Origin: Liopterus haemorrhoidalis
Lineage: Eukaryota > Arthropoda > Insecta > Coleoptera > Dytiscidae
Direction: 5' to 3'
Length of the DNA: 64,000 bases
Assembly: GCA_963971575.1 (NCBI GenBank)
Contig: OZ020611.1
Coordinates: forward strand, 239,406,654 to 239,470,653
The translations under genes and the position numbers were made by a program. This document shows positions 11,217 through 22,689 of the stretch, piece after piece; positions within the stretch are counted from its first letter, which is position 1, and every line of letters starts with the position of its first letter. A model generated the notes under the pieces. That model searched no databases. It was not told the origin of the DNA and saw only the letters and a list, made by a program, of their open reading frames with translations.

Positions 11217-11949
11217 CAAGAGTTACCTTTTATATTTCGGGATTGCGCTGAACTAGTGCTTCCATCTGGCAACTGACGCTTCAATCGTAAAGGTTGACAT
11301 TTTTGACGGTATACGTACTCAGAACGTTCTGAAGTACGAGCGCTATTTGTGTTGTTTACAGTAACTTGAAAAAATTCATCTCGGCTAAAAATGGATTTAA
11401 ATCGTCAACATTTTCGAGAGACTATTTTTTGCAAATTTCGACGTGGATTAACCCAACAACAGTGCTTCGATGAACTTAATTCGACTTTTGGCGATGAAGC
11501 ACCATCAAGGACTACTCTTTATCGATGGTTTGCCGACTTCAATCGTGGCCGTAGTTCGCTTAAGGACGAATTTCGTGAAGGTCGTCCAAAATCGGTTGTT
11601 GTTCCGGAAAACATTGATGCTGTGCGTGAACTGATACTGCAAGATCGTCAAGTGCCTTATCGTGAGATTGAGGTATCCATGGGCATTAGTGGGACCAGCA
11701 TATCATTCACTATTGCATGAACATTTGGTCGTCAGAAAGATTTGTTCTCGTTGGATCTCACATAATTTTACAATCACAGTGAAAAAAGCCTCCATCGGAA
11801 TGGAAAAATTGCTTCGAAAATTGGTTCAAACGCATTCAAAAGTGTATTGATCTTCATGGAGAATATTTTGAAAAACAATAAAGCCACTTTTGTTGATAAA
11901 TAATTGTTTTTGATCTCAAATCCCGAAATAAAAAAAGGCTCGTATTATG
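11217..11949 (+). mobile_element. internally deleted mariner element
   Basis: The ends are inverted repeats of about 30 bp that share TATTTCGGGATT. TA lies on both sides (11215-11216 and 11950-11951). It encloses the remains of a mariner transposase whose catalytic centre has been deleted. Total 733 bp against about 1.3 kb for an intact mariner. Confidence 0.8.
11391..11885 (+). pseudogene. mariner transposase, catalytic domain deleted and frameshifted
   Basis: In intact elements the protein binds the terminal repeats and cuts and joins DNA with a DDD catalytic triad. Here the N-terminal DNA-binding region is intact from the ATG at 11391, with FRETIFCKFRRGL, TTLYRWFADFNRG and EFREGRPK matching the paired helix-turn-helix of SETMAR-type transposases. 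About 90 codons in, the frame shifts and HEHLVVRKICSRWISHN, the linker before the catalytic domain, continues in another frame. The sequence then jumps to NWFKRIQKCIDLHGEYF and the natural stop near 11880. All catalytic aspartates are in the missing segment, so it cannot be active. Confidence 0.85.
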
Positions 11950-12881
11950 TAGGCTGTCTTACAGGACGATTAAGTTTACAGCACGATAAAAAGGTGAGGA
12001 AATTTTAACTAATTAACTTACTAAAAAAAAATTGTGTATAAAACGTTCATTATGCACGGCTGAGAACGCATGTGCCTCATATTATACACGGCGTGCCAAA
12101 CGGTTTAACATAGAAAGTTGAAATTTGGCATGGTTATACAACTCTTTGACCCACATATAGAAAAAATACTGAGAGTTAAAAAAACACATCTCGAGATAAA
12201 TATAAACAAATATGTATTTAATATTTGAAAATGTATAAAATTTGAGTGGCATATCAAATGAAACCTTTTAATCCGTTGATCAACACGCAAATTTTAATTT
12301 TTGAAAAATCATTTTTTTTATGGGATTTTTGCCAAAAACGTGTCAAAAAACTTTTGTTATCTGCCCTACCTTGTCTCCCAGATGGGCTGATCTAAAATCT
12401 GAAAAAAATCTCCGTAATGAACATTGATGGGAAACAGAATAGTTCAACAGGAATTTTTATCAGATAAGTTTTTCGAAAAATGTCGATTCTTTTGTGTCGT
12501 TGATAATAAAAAATATATTTTTTAATTTTATATGTGGTATCAAAAGAAAGCTCTTAAGACGTAGATTAAGAAACTATAAATAGTTTTTTGAAATTCGTTT
12601 CTTTTAACACGCTTTTAGCCAAAAATGTGATAAAAAAGTTCTTGCCCCGCATCTTTTAACCCAAAAGGGTTAAACTAAAAATCTGAAAAAATTATAGGTA
12701 ATGTATATTGATTTGAGCCGGAAACGTACGAGAGGAATTTTTAATCAGATTATGTTTTTTAAAAATATGTCAGTTTTTGTATTTATAGCTAAAATAGTGC
12801 GTGTATTTTTTTAAAATTAAAAATATATTTTTTTTTTAATAGTTGCGAACTGAGTTACTTACACCACACTACACTCTACAC

Positions 12882-13193
12882 CAGTGTTTCTCAACAGGTG
12901 GTCCGCGGATCACCAGTGGTCCCCAGAAAAATTTTAGTTGTCCGCGAAAGTTTTTATATGTGTTTTTTCCAGTTTTTATTTTATTTGTTGTGCACATTTT
13001 TTATGTAATAATTTATATTTTGTTTATTTTCTGTAAACTTTCTGTGATTTTCTACAAATAAAATAAATGTATTTAATAGCATTAAATATTTTGTTTTCAT
13101 GCAAAAAATGAACCAACAATTATTATTAGTGGTCCGCGTTAGAAAATTATATATTATACTGGTCAGCAGTGCGTTTTTGGTGGAGAAACACTG
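12882..13193. mobile_element. hAT-type MITE with 8-bp duplication
   Basis: It starts CAGTGTTTCTCAAC and ends GGTGGAGAAACACTG. The perfect 8-bp duplication CTCTACAC lies at 12874-12881 and 13194-13201. Inside, the GGTGGTCCGCGGATC-type sequence near the left end is typical of hAT MITEs. No coding capacity. Confidence 0.9.
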
Positions 13194-13389
13194 CTCTACA
13201 CTGTAAAATATTTCTTATTAATCTAATGAAAACTTGAATACAAAGCAAATGCAGAAAAAAAAAGCTGGAATTTTTGGCAAATTATTTAAAATTTATTTAA
13301 AAAAATTAAATGGAAGCTCTTAGTTCTCAAATAACGAATAAAAGTAATTATCAAAAAAACTGTTGATTTTGATGTGATAAATATACCTA

Positions 13390-13719
13390 TAGTGCGTTCG
13401 AAGGTGAGTTTGCAGTACAGGGCATATGGAGTAGTTCTTTTTCATACTCTCTAATGGGTTTACAGAATGACGCTATCCTTTTCTTGCTAGTCGACGTTGC
13501 CAGCTCTAAAACGCGCTGATCTGTGAAGACGCAGTATTCTACAAATGGCCATTTGTTTTTGTTGAGTGTTATTTTGAGTTTTATAAGAGTTGATTTTTGT
13601 AAATAATATGAGTTTTTCATATTATTATAATTGACACATTTGACACTTTTACAACATTTGGCAACACCGCTCCCATTTGCCATAAGAACTATACTGCAAA
13701 CTCACCTTCGAACGCACTA
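13390..13719. mobile_element. TA-flanked MITE with 28-bp inverted ends
   Basis: The ends TAGTGCGTTCGAAGGTGAG and its reverse complement match perfectly for about 28 bp. TA is duplicated at 13388-13389 and 13720-13721. The undisturbed target is visible in the sister old copy near 33809-33822 (ATCTAGACATCCAG). A 98-codon minus-strand frame spans it but has no recognisable motif; I do not call it a gene. Confidence 0.85.
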
Positions 13720-14425
13720 TAGACATCCAGTATTATGTTGGCTTCTTACACGTATTAAATACCTATAGAACCCTGAAATGTGTGAAAATTCACACTTCAC
13801 TTCAATTTTTATAAATGAAAATTTTAAAACTAGTATTTTAACTAAACTGAGAATGAACTTTTACACTTATGAAGTTTTTGCTATATATCGTTAATTCGGT
13901 TTTAATTTGGAGTTTTGTATTAAAAATAATCGTCTTTATATTTCGAAATTTATTTAATATGAACTTAACAGGGATTACGAAATGTAATATTTGTAACGGA
14001 TGACCAATGGATGTCCCATTTCGATATGTGAAATGAATGCTTTAAATTAGCATACATATTTTTTTGTATTCTGTAATAGTGGATAATGGAAATGAATTAA
14101 AGTGTGTAGTTGTTAATTTGCAATTCTAATTTTATGATAGTTACTATATATGTGACTATGGCTATGCGTGTTCTTCTATTCTCGCTAACTGACACAAATT
14201 TAATGAATAAATTTGACTAATTGTTTTTTGTATGAAGTGATTTTAATTACTTCAATTCAACACGTGTATAAAGACATGCACGGGGGGACAATCTGTCGAC
14301 AGTGCTGGCTGACGAGGGACAGCAGAGAGGCAGAAGGAGATATGAAGGTTGGGCGAGATAACAGGCACTCCAGCTAGTAACTTAACAATTTATATCATAC
14401 AACAATTCCAAAAAAAATAAAAAAA

Positions 14426-14455
14426 TTATGGATACATATGGATATGTATCCATAA
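14426..14455. repeat. short palindrome
   Basis: TTATGGATACATA and its inverted copy form 13-bp arms around four bases. Confidence 0.7.
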
Positions 14456-14466
14456 TATATAAATAA

Positions 14467-15524
14467 GGGTACATTCGATATGACGCTCCGAGCGTTCCGA
14501 GCACGTTCTGTACACTCAAACGTGTTCGATTTGACGCTCGGAGTACACTCAATTGCATTCGTTTTGCGGTCGAGCGAGCATTTAGAGTGCACCCTATGTG
14601 TTCGGGGTTTTAAGACCGAGCATATGGAGTATGAAGTAAAGAAGTGGAGGAACGGCGGGAAAGAAATAAAAGTTTAAAATTATAGTATATTATTACATGA
14701 GCGATTATGACCGCCATTATTCACGAAGATGCGTTTGAGCCCACGAGCCGAAGGCGAGTGGCGCAAATCATCTGAGTGAATAATGGCCATAATCGCGAAT
14801 GTAATACTATGCTTTTTCCACACCTATTAAACAAATAAATTAGATTTAAATTTGATTATTTTAAAGAAAGTGACAGCGTCATCCATAACCAAAGTGAAAA
14901 ACAAAATTGCCATGGCCTACTACCACTGCATTGTCAAATATGATTGGATCAGCGAGAGTGATTTATGGAAATGTAGGTTTGTGATTGGCCGTAAGCAGTT
15001 AATTATGAAATGATAATTCACTGTAGTTATTTATGGGTACTATTTTTCACGAAAAAAGTGCTAATAATTGCAATATAATTAAATAGGGGTGGAAAAAATT
15101 ATAAATAAAACAAAAATAATAGCCTTAGACAAATAATAATAGACAAATAATATTGTTATTTGTCTATGGCTACAGAGTACGGCCATTTTATGTATTTGTG
15201 ACGTTCTGTAAACTGCAAAAAAATTATTAAAATACACCGTGCATAAAATTAAAATGGAAAAAATGCATTAAATTAATTTATTAATTATTATTTAATTTTT
15301 AATTGAAAATCATTGAAAAAAATCAAGGAAAAACCGAGGTATATAATTTTGATTCATGACTGACGTGAACTAATCTGACAGTAAAAACGCCGCCTAAAAT
15401 TGTAGGGTTAAATTTTATAAACATTACTTCACAAGAACGCTCGCTCCGTTAGTGCTCTATTCATGACGTCACCATCAACTGTTCGCTCAGCGCTCGCTCT
15501 ACTCTGTACAACTCGAATGCACCC
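14467..15524. mobile_element. MITE with GGGTRCATTCGA inverted ends
   Basis: It opens GGGTACATTCGATATG and closes with CGAATGCACCC. Further GAGCG/CGCTC-rich repeats occur inside each end. About 1.06 kb, no coding frame. The target duplication is not clear. It encloses the fold-back segment at 14682-14810. Confidence 0.55.
14682..14810. repeat. fold-back segment nested in MITE
   Basis: About 34-42 bp arms (ATAGTATATTATTACATGAG at left, inverted at 14777-14810) surround a loop with CACGAGCCGAAGGCGAGTGG. A structurally similar segment lies at 42350-42472. Confidence 0.6.
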
Positions 15525-16261
15525 AAAGACATTTGTGTATTATAGAGACCTACGATCCACTTTCTCTCTACCTCCAAAAGTCATTTCATTTAATATTGTT
15601 CCCGATTTAGGAAAATTATGGAATATTTACTTGGGATTCTTCTTTATTCACGATTTACATTTATTCGCGATACACAACAAAATGAATTGTTTTTGCCATA
15701 ATTCACAAAAATAAAACTCAAACAACAAAAAATACGTATTTCTCCATTCAACAAAATCAAACATCTTCCGAAAATCGCCACCAGATGTAAGGGCACTTAG
15801 GAAGGTTCCCCTATTGGAAATATTCTTCATAAGGAAGTCAAAATTATAGTCGAGTTTAGTAAAATAAACAAAATTTAATTATCGACGTATGGATGACTTT
15901 ATTATAAAAATAAAAGTTATATTTTTAAATTTGGAATTGTTCGTAAACTTCTTGTATATTTAATGAACTCCATGGTTAATTTATTAGAAAATTCCGGGAA
16001 GTTTACCTTTAACGTACAGAACTGTTCACATTGAGAAGACAAACAAAATCTTTTCAAAGCCTTTCCATGTATAAATAAACTCGAAATTGTGCTATCAATA
16101 TTAAATGTTTCTTTCCTCGTATTCCGGCAAATAAAAGACGTATTCAGAGCGTTTGCTTAACAAGTTTTGTGAATTTTCAAATTTCTTTCTCGTTTAATGT
16201 GATTGGATAATTATTGATAAGGGGAATATTAAATGGTGTACAAATTTAATTTGTAAAATTG
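15525..16261. other. unassigned spacer
   Basis: No coding or repeat boundary recognised. Confidence 0.3.
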
Positions 16262-16498
16262 GAAATATAACAAGGAATCCTTATACCGTTACTCATGTGT
16301 ATCTGTACGGTTAAAATTATGGCTAAAACGCTGAAATTAAGAGACGAAATTTGGCAAATATGCAGGATGTATTAAGGTAGAGGGAACACGATTTTTCTCG
16401 AAAGAGTGTACAAGTTGGGGAAAAAATACAGTTTATCCAAAGATCTATTGGCTGTATTGAAATTTTCCGGAGGTATAGGATATCAAGGACAACTTTGA

Positions 16499-16925
16499 TT
16501 TTTACCGACCGTCAACATATATAAGGGAGGTTTGTGATCATACCGATTTTGACATTTCGAGATTTCGATGGATCTTCACGAATTGTCTCTGTCCGTCTGT
16601 CTGTCTGTCCGTCTGTCTGTCCGTCTGTGTACACATGTAGAGCAAATTAGGCTAAAAGGATTTTTATGAAACTACATATTATAGCTTTTGACATCAATGA
16701 CACGAGTTGATCAACTTTTGGTAAAATCGGTTGACTAGAAATGGGAGTTTACTCGTGTCGATTTTAAGATTTTTGCGAATATTTAGCAACAGAAAAATAT
16801 TTAGAAAAAATAATAATTAATAACTTTTATTTGAGACGTTTTTTGATAAAACGAAAAATTTCGAATAATTTTTGTAAATTTTAGCATGATTTTTGTAATT
16901 TTTTTTTGGTATGTTAGTAAATGCC
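16499..16925 (+). mobile_element. Helentron-like family B copy, 3' truncated
   Basis: It starts TTTTACCGACCGTCAACATA and carries a (GTCT/GTCC) tract at about 16586-16628, then the family core (CACGAGTTGATCAACTTTTG at 16699-16718). It fades near 16925 without the terminal hairpin. Confidence 0.75.
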
Positions 16926-17106
16926 CAAAACGACCAAAGGTAGTCGAGGAATTCTAGTAATATTAGTATTACAATAAATAATAAATAATTGTGGAATTTG
17001 TCTTTTTTACGTGTGTCACTTTATTGAGGGTAGAAAGTGACACTTTATATGTCAAAAACTAAGTACATAAGGTCGATTTTACACCCGGCCGTGAGAAAAC
17101 GATATT

Positions 17107-17793
17107 AAAAAATCAGCTGTGGCCACCACAGGACCGACCGCCATCATAAAGTACTTGTATAAAATACATTCTAGCAACAGAGTAGAAATAACTTGGCCTA
17201 ATATTTTCTAACAGAGATATTATTTATCAGGACCATGGAAACGTTACATGTAAGTATGAAAAAATTGAGACTTTGAAAAAATTTCGAAAAATTTTACAAA
17301 ATTTTTTCGTTTTATCAAAAAACGTCTCAAATAAAAGTTATTAGTTATTGCTTTTATAGCAACTTTAGTTCAATAATTTTTTTTGAAATATTTGTTTGTT
17401 GTGAAATATTTGCAAAAATCGACACTAGTAAACTCCCATTTTTAGTCAACCAATTTTTACCAAAAGTTGATCAATTCGTGCCAATGATGGCAGAAGCTTA
17501 AATATGAAGTTTCATAAAAATCCTTTCAGCCGAATTTGCTCTGCACGTGTACACAGACAGACAGACAGACGGACAGACAGACGGACAGACAGACGGACAG
17601 ACAGACGGACAGACAGACGGACAGACAGACAGACGGACAGACAGACGGACAGACAGACCGACAGACATCATGCTAAAAATAGTCAAAAGTTATGTAGGGA
17701 CCTCAATTCGTGGAGATCCATCGAAATCTCGAAATGTCAAAATCGGTATGATCCACAATACCTCCTTTATATATGTTGGCGGTCGGTAAAAAT
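17107..17793 (-). mobile_element. Helentron-like family B, full-length
   Basis: On the minus strand it runs from TTTTTACCGACCGCCAACAT (17793) through a long GTCT/GTCC tract (17550-17663) to TGGCGGTCGGTC, hairpin CTGTGGTGGCCACAG and CTGATTTTTT (17107). The inverted motif near the 3' end mirrors the 5' end. No coding capacity: the repetitive frames across the tract are an artefact of a 4-bp repeat. Confidence 0.85.
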
Positions 17794-17903
17794 GTTTTAG
17801 TAAAATTTGTTTCTTTTCAGAAGTTCTATCAAGTCTCGTCACTTTAAATATACTAAATACCTACGTAATCCTGAAACAAGTGTAAATAAACACTTAATTT
17901 TTT

Positions 17904-18771
17904 TATAATTTATTTAAAAATGTTGTCCTTGTAAAGTTCATTGTCCTCTAACTATCAAATTTCATTATGTGATTTATGTCATCTGTGAAAATGACGTCAC
18001 AAAACAAATGCAACTGTTATGAGAAAATGTCGTAAGATGGCAACACGATAGCATTCATAAAAACATTCTTTAATTACTACCTACAGGCTCTATCTATTGT
18101 TTTATAAACAAACTAACTTATCTGAAAACGCTGCACAATCGTGTTAGTTAAATTTTTATTAGTCATAATGTAAATAGTAAATATTTGGTTCTGTTGCATC
18201 ATGTCTTCTAAGAAACAAATTGTTTTCAAACTGATATAGTTTTCTTCCCGTCAAGGAAAATGTATCGTTAATGCATTATCTTGTTATCATGGGTGTATCT
18301 ACAATTTTAACAAATTTATGTAATCTTTGAAATTGGCGACATATAATTTATCAGTACTTTGATTAAATAAATGTTTTGTGCACTGTTGTGGTTTATATAG
18401 TTCCGTCGCCAAAACTATTAAAAACTGGCGACAACCCTAATTTGAAGGTACATAATAGATATGACCCTTTCCGGCCACTTAGGTTACTTAAATCCATTAT
18501 CTGAGTTTGGTAAATGGAGAATGCGGCAAAAGGGCACACGGCACGTAGGGAATGAAGCTCTGATTAACATCGGGTTTGTAAAGCTATTTTCATAAACCTC
18601 CTAATGTCTCTGTGCTGGATTAGCAGAATGTTACCTAAATAATTCCCAGATAATCCGCCCTTAACTACCACTGATGTATCTCTAAACACTCCGGTTAATA
18701 AACAATGCCCAGAGTGGATAAAATTTGAAGATATTTTATAAGAAAATATGCATTACCAGAGTTATGCTACA
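17904..18771. other. unassigned spacer
   Basis: No gene recognised. Ordinary AT-rich sequence up to the THAP/SWIM relic. Confidence 0.3.
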
Positions 18772-19114
18772 ATAGGGGATAGGCATGATTTTTATTTTTT
18801 TTTTATTATATTCCTCTTGTTGCATATAAACATAAAAAACAGTTTTTAATATTTTTTTTTTTTAATTTGAAGGCTAAAAAAAATCATAAATGTATGTAGC
18901 GCGCGAAAACGACGTGTGACGTCATACCCCTTCTAACTGACGCATGACACTACTAGCTTACCCAGCGTACACAGTCTGTTGTGAACTTATTTGTTTGTAT
19001 AACTTTTATAGGTTATGTAAAGTTAGAGTGATTTTAATTAAAATAAAGTTTAATTCTATAAAAACAATTTATACATGTTTACCGAATTAAATTTTATATT
19101 AAAATATATAAAAT

Positions 19115-19255
19115 ATGGAAGATCCAGGCCCCAGTATTTCGAAACATAGTCGAAAATATTGTTTAGTACCGATGTGCACAAATAGTTCAACTAGAAATTC
19201 AAAAAAACAATTTATATCATTACCTGATGGCGAAAAACAACAGAAAAGGCGAAAT
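19115..19255 (+). pseudogene. THAP zinc-finger N-terminus (truncated)
   Basis: THAP domains are C2CH zinc fingers that bind DNA. They are found in P-element and related transposases and in host factors. From the ATG at 19115 about 15 residues precede KYCLVPMCTNSS, giving the first Cys pair with four residues between. KKQFISLPDGEKQQKRRN follows, matching the usual Phe/Pro and basic stretch. The second half of the finger (the later Cys-x2-His) is missing. Past about 19256 the frame runs into sequence that reads sensibly only on the other strand, and stops at 19312. I read it as a deletion relic of an element-encoded protein, not a host gene. Confidence 0.6.
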
Positions 19256-19376
19256 TTGTACCACGTATTTCTTCAGCACTGTAGCATTCATTATTTTTCA
19301 TATATTCCATGAGCATAAAAGCATCAATGTTGGGTAAATTATCACTCTGAGCCCTAACAAAATCTTTATCTGCCAT
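19256..19376 (-). pseudogene. N-terminus of a SWIM-type protein (truncated)
   Basis: On the minus strand the ATG at 19376-19374 opens about 40 codons containing LPNIDAFMLMEYMKNN and YSAEEIRG. I recall this N-terminal pattern from insect SWIM-zinc-finger/YqaJ-type proteins that occur in many copies. The zinc finger itself is not present, because the frame meets the THAP fragment at about 19256. The family call is from memory of the pattern and needs a search. The same THAP(+)/SWIM(-) arrangement recurs at 61771-62695. Confidence 0.45.
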
Positions 19377-19969
19377 TTTAATAATAAATGCGTGAAAAAT
19401 TGTTTAAAAACAAATACAAAACTCTCGAAGAATACAATATACACACGTGTAAAGATTATGTTGTAGCTGTATCCGTGACGTGTAACCCCTATCTTTTGAC
19501 GTCATACTCAGTCGTTTTTACTCGGCAACCTTCGCGCCGTGGTCGGCATATTTCAAATTTACAATATTTTTATTAAAAAATTTGGCTATAATATTAATTA
19601 AAATGTGATTTTTGTTTTGTTACGTGACATAACTAACATTAACCTATCAAAATAATGTAGTTTTAAGGAAATATAAATTTTATGCGTATCCCCTATTATT
19701 GAGAATAAGACACTTGTTTCATATTTTGTAGGATTTTATTTTTAGACTCCCTCACATAATGAGATTCCAAGACTTGCGAGCGGATCAGGATTAAACTCCC
19801 TATGTTCGCTGACTGGTTGGTATGATTTAAGGATTGTTGAATTACAGTCCTCATTTTAACTAACCTACTTTAATTACGATACGAGGAAAATGGAAGGAAT
19901 GTTTAGTTCTTGCCCCTCAGTATTTAAGGTTTAGTGATTATTTCGACTAATATTGGTTGTTTGTTTCAG

Positions 19970-20200
19970 GTTTCGGAAGCGGAAGCCGGCCAGTTGCAAG
20001 TGTTTGCCCGTCTAAGCGAGTATCACGTATACACAACGCTGAATGCAAAGGCTCAGTTCCGGGCGCCTACGGAGTGGGGCCTGTGTTTGAGACCGACGCG
20101 CGACGCTCAAGACGACGACCAAGGCACCGAGCTCAGGTGTCTCGCTTGCGACACCGAGCGTGCACGCACCTGCTGGCTAACAGCCATGAGGCTCGCAAAG
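19970..20200 (+). CDS. Grb7/10/14-like adaptor, PH-domain exon
   Basis: Exon of a Grb7/10/14-type adaptor, cytoplasmic proteins that bind activated receptor tyrosine kinases (including the insulin receptor) through SH2 and BPS domains and phosphoinositides through a PH domain. The 231-bp exon (77 codons) lies between acceptor TTGTTTCAG and donor AAG|GTAATA, phase 0 at both ends. It encodes the second half of the PH domain: LQVFARLSEYHVYTTL, then RAPTEWGLCLRP, then the C-terminal helix ARTCWLTAMRLAK. The 'RTCW(L/V)TA(x)RL' helix separates the Grb family from the related MRL (RIAM/lamellipodin/Pico) family. It is clearly GC-richer than its surroundings. It joins in frame to 30137-30232. The first half of the PH domain is not recognised upstream. 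Confidence 0.8.
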
Positions 20201-21381
20201 GTAATATCATATTTTATTTCATAGCAGATTTATGTTTAAATGTAGCGAGCCTGTGATATAATATGAAGTCTGATTTCAAACTGAAATGAGATTTCTGACA
20301 AGGAGTTCGGGTATTAGGCATGAGTGTTATCCAGGGTTTATCATTACGATATGTGCATTAAATGATATGTATTAGTACTTACCAACCGGTTGATCAGGCA
20401 TCTTGTAATTAGTCTGGATCTTAGCTGGATTTATTATAATATACTATTAATAAAAGTAAGTTAAAAAGATTAAAATATAGGTATTAAAATAATGAAAAGA
20501 CTAAAACAAATAGGATTGGATAGACCACAAATCAGATGTTTACGCTAACTGGACCGAATACTTTCTGCGCTATCTTTAGAGAGATGGGGTTTTCTATAAG
20601 AGTGCTAGTAGCGTTTCTAGGAAAAAGGATTTAAGCATTGTCCAAGGAGATGTTAGTGTTCAAAGTTATTAAGTAATAACTCTGGACAAATGTCTCCTTG
20701 AACAATGAACCATAAAAAATATAGTTTTAAAGTTACGTGCTGAAACGTAAGGTTTCTAATTTTATTTTATTATCACAAATGTTAACTGCAAAGTACCCTT
20801 TAAAAAAAAAAAAAAAACGATTGCAGCCCCTTTCAAAGAAATTCTCGCGACGGGTGGTTTGTGAAAGTTTGTCATTGGTCGGGGAGGACTAACCGATTCG
20901 TTACATAAACTTTAATTTATCCCTCGATTTGCTCAGCCCGGCCCATAATTGTCATTACTGACGGTAATCATATTTTATTGTTGGATTGAATATCTCTTAT
21001 AAGTACTCATAATAACGGTTTTACACAGTTCAGTTTATTGACCAATAAATTGATCTTTTTTTTTATTAATTTTTAATAATCTTTGAAATTAAATGAACAC
21101 ATTCCGCACATCTATTTACTTATTATTATTATGGGGTTTGTCAGGTCTTGATAAGCGTCCACTAATCACAAACTTCAGCAACCTTTTGAGCCGCGTCATA
21201 CTATAGACTAGCTGAGCTAAAGACACACTGCTGCATCCCAAACCCCGGCGATATGCAGACGCAAAAATTACGCCAAATCCAGTGCCCGCACAATGCGGAG
21301 TGACTGGAGTAAATCTGCTTTCTGCATTCTTTTTATTTATTTTTTTCTTCTGTTATATTTGTGCGCGACTGTAAATAGATA

Positions 21382-22689
21382 CAAGGTGTCTCAAAAGAAA
21401 TTTTATATTTAGTGGATCGATTAAAAAAAAGTAAGCCGTATATAGAAAAAATGTTTATTAATTATTAAAATACACTTTTTGGGGATTTATTTCTTAAAAA
21501 TAAAATCCTCTAAATGTAGACCCTCGCGTTCTCGGCACTCATTTAATCGAACAGTAAAATTACTTATGACGTTCGGCAGGTGGACTCAGGGATGGCTGCC
21601 ATTTCGTGACGGATATTTTCTTTCAAATGCGCCAGTGAAGTCGGTTTATTGGCGTAAACTTTAGATTTAAGATAACCCCATAGGAAAAAGTCCATAGGGG
21701 TTAAATCTGGACTGCGTGGAGGCCAATTTATTCCACCTCTCCGGGAGATCAATTTGCCTGAGAAAATTTCACGAACACGTGGCAGAGACATATTGGACGT
21801 GTGTGAAGTTGCTGCGTCCTGTTGGAACCATGTTCTTTGGTTATAGCCAGGAAAGTTTTGCAGTTCAGGTACCAAGAAGTTGTCTAACATCTCCACATAA
21901 CGCTCTGAATTCAATGTAACTGCACGCCCCCTTTCGTCTTCAAAAAAGTAAGGGCCGATAATTCCTCGCGCCGACATCGCAGCCCATACGGCCACTTTAG
22001 GCGAATGTAGGGGTTTCTGATGTTTGCGTTTCGGATTCGTTGCACTCCAGTAGCGGCAGTTCTGCTTATTTACGTGGCCATTAAGATGAAAATGAGCTTC
22101 ATCCGAAAACAAAATGTTGGTAAACGTTGAAAATCGCTCAATCACCTGATTTACGAAATTAAGCCTCTGACTGGCATCTTGGGGCTTTAATTCTTGCACC
22201 AATTGAATTTTGTAGGGGTGCAGCTTTAGGTCTTTGTGCATAATGCGATGTAATGATGATCTATGCACATTTAAAGCACTTGCGCGCTTCCGAATTGAAA
22301 GGTTCGGGTCGTCACGAACAGACTGATTAACATTCTCCACGTTTTCTACCGTTCTTGATGACCTAGGTCGCCCGGATTTTGATTTATCCAGCGTTGTACC
22401 AGTCTCTTCAAACTTTTTAACCCAATGTCGAATGAGAGGAATGCTTGGCGCATCATTTAAGTGGCGAAAACCTCGAATACTGCAGAATTTTCTACGCGCT
22501 ACAGTCGCCGAATCACCGTTTTTGTAAAACTCTCGCACGCATAACGCGCGGTCTGCTCCCGAGAAACGCTCCATAGCGACTGAATTCCCAAGAGTCAGGC
22601 TACCGATTGATATAATCCCCGCGCCCCTCGGATACGTTGCGTTCACGCAGTAAGCTAAATAAATATAAAATTTCTTTTGAGACACCTTG
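21382..22689 (-). mobile_element. Tc1/mariner-superfamily element, copy 1
   Basis: It starts CAAGGTGTCTCAAAAGAAAT and ends with the inverted counterpart. TA is duplicated at 21380-21381 and 22690-22691. 1308 bp with one transposase frame on the minus strand. Very similar to copy 2 at 50667-51935, so the family amplified recently. Confidence 0.95.
21487..22574 (-). pseudogene. Tc1/mariner-superfamily transposase (copy 1), frameshifted C-terminus
   Basis: The likely start is the ATG at 22574 (MERFSGADRAL). The frame stays open further upstream, but those residues translate the terminal repeat. Order: a DUF4817-like N-terminal segment (VREFYKNGDSATVARRKFC), helix-turn-helix and GRPRSSRT linker, then the catalytic domain. 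The triad reads DEAHFHLNG, FQQDAATSHT and PPRSPDL, with 36 residues between the second and third Asp by my count. Relative to copy 2 one base is missing near 21572-21574. The frame shifts after PESTCR and stops at 21564, so the last ~27 residues (to the ancestral stop at 21487-21489) are lost. It also has Ala for Gly after the second Asp and Thr for Asn in SPDLNPMD. Probably inactive; the 45-bp N-terminal segment missing from copy 2 is intact here. Confidence 0.9.

Larger units (their letters stand above)
12090..13810 (+). mobile_element. old family A copy (subfamily A') with two nested MITEs
   Basis: A strongly diverged family A element. The core motifs (GTTGAAATTTGGCATG, ACAACTCTTTGACCC) are recognisable from 12117, a second diverged core-like block starts near 12485, and the 3' hairpin lies at about 13779-13795 followed by CTTCAATTTTT. 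The 5' end is lost. No tRNA-like block is seen. It was later hit by the hAT MITE at 12882 and the TA-flanked MITE at 13390. Confidence 0.7.
16262..17903 (+). mobile_element. old family A copy interrupted by two family B elements
   Basis: The left part at 16275-16360 (CCTTATACCGTTACTCATG, then a single GTCT-like unit and GAAATTTGGC) and the right part at 17850-17903 (AATACCTACGTAATCCTG and a decayed hairpin, then TTTTTTT) are the two ends of one very diverged family A copy. Confidence 0.55.
18775..19695. mobile_element. TA-flanked element with THAP and SWIM gene remnants
   Basis: It starts GGGGATAGGCATGA and ends with TCATGCCTATCCCC-like sequence (read as GCGTATCCCC). TA stands on both sides (18773-18774 and 19696-19697). 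It holds a plus-strand THAP fragment and a minus-strand SWIM-protein start, apparently fused tail to tail by an internal deletion near 19256. The superfamily is not recognised. Confidence 0.6.

Noticed and set aside
13387..13683. 98-codon minus-strand frame
   Set aside because: Covers a MITE from one terminal repeat almost to the other; no recognisable domain, start inside the repeat.
17498..17800. Open frames of Arg/Asp/Thr or Ser/Val/Cys/Pro repeats across the GTCT tract (also at 9670, 38729, 48811)
   Set aside because: They are translations of a 4-bp microsatellite inside non-coding family A/B elements; all frames are open for trivial reasons.
21716..21919. 67-codon frame antisense to the Tc1-like transposase (also 51393-51596)
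   Set aside because: Appears in both copies only because it is the shadow of the conserved catalytic region.
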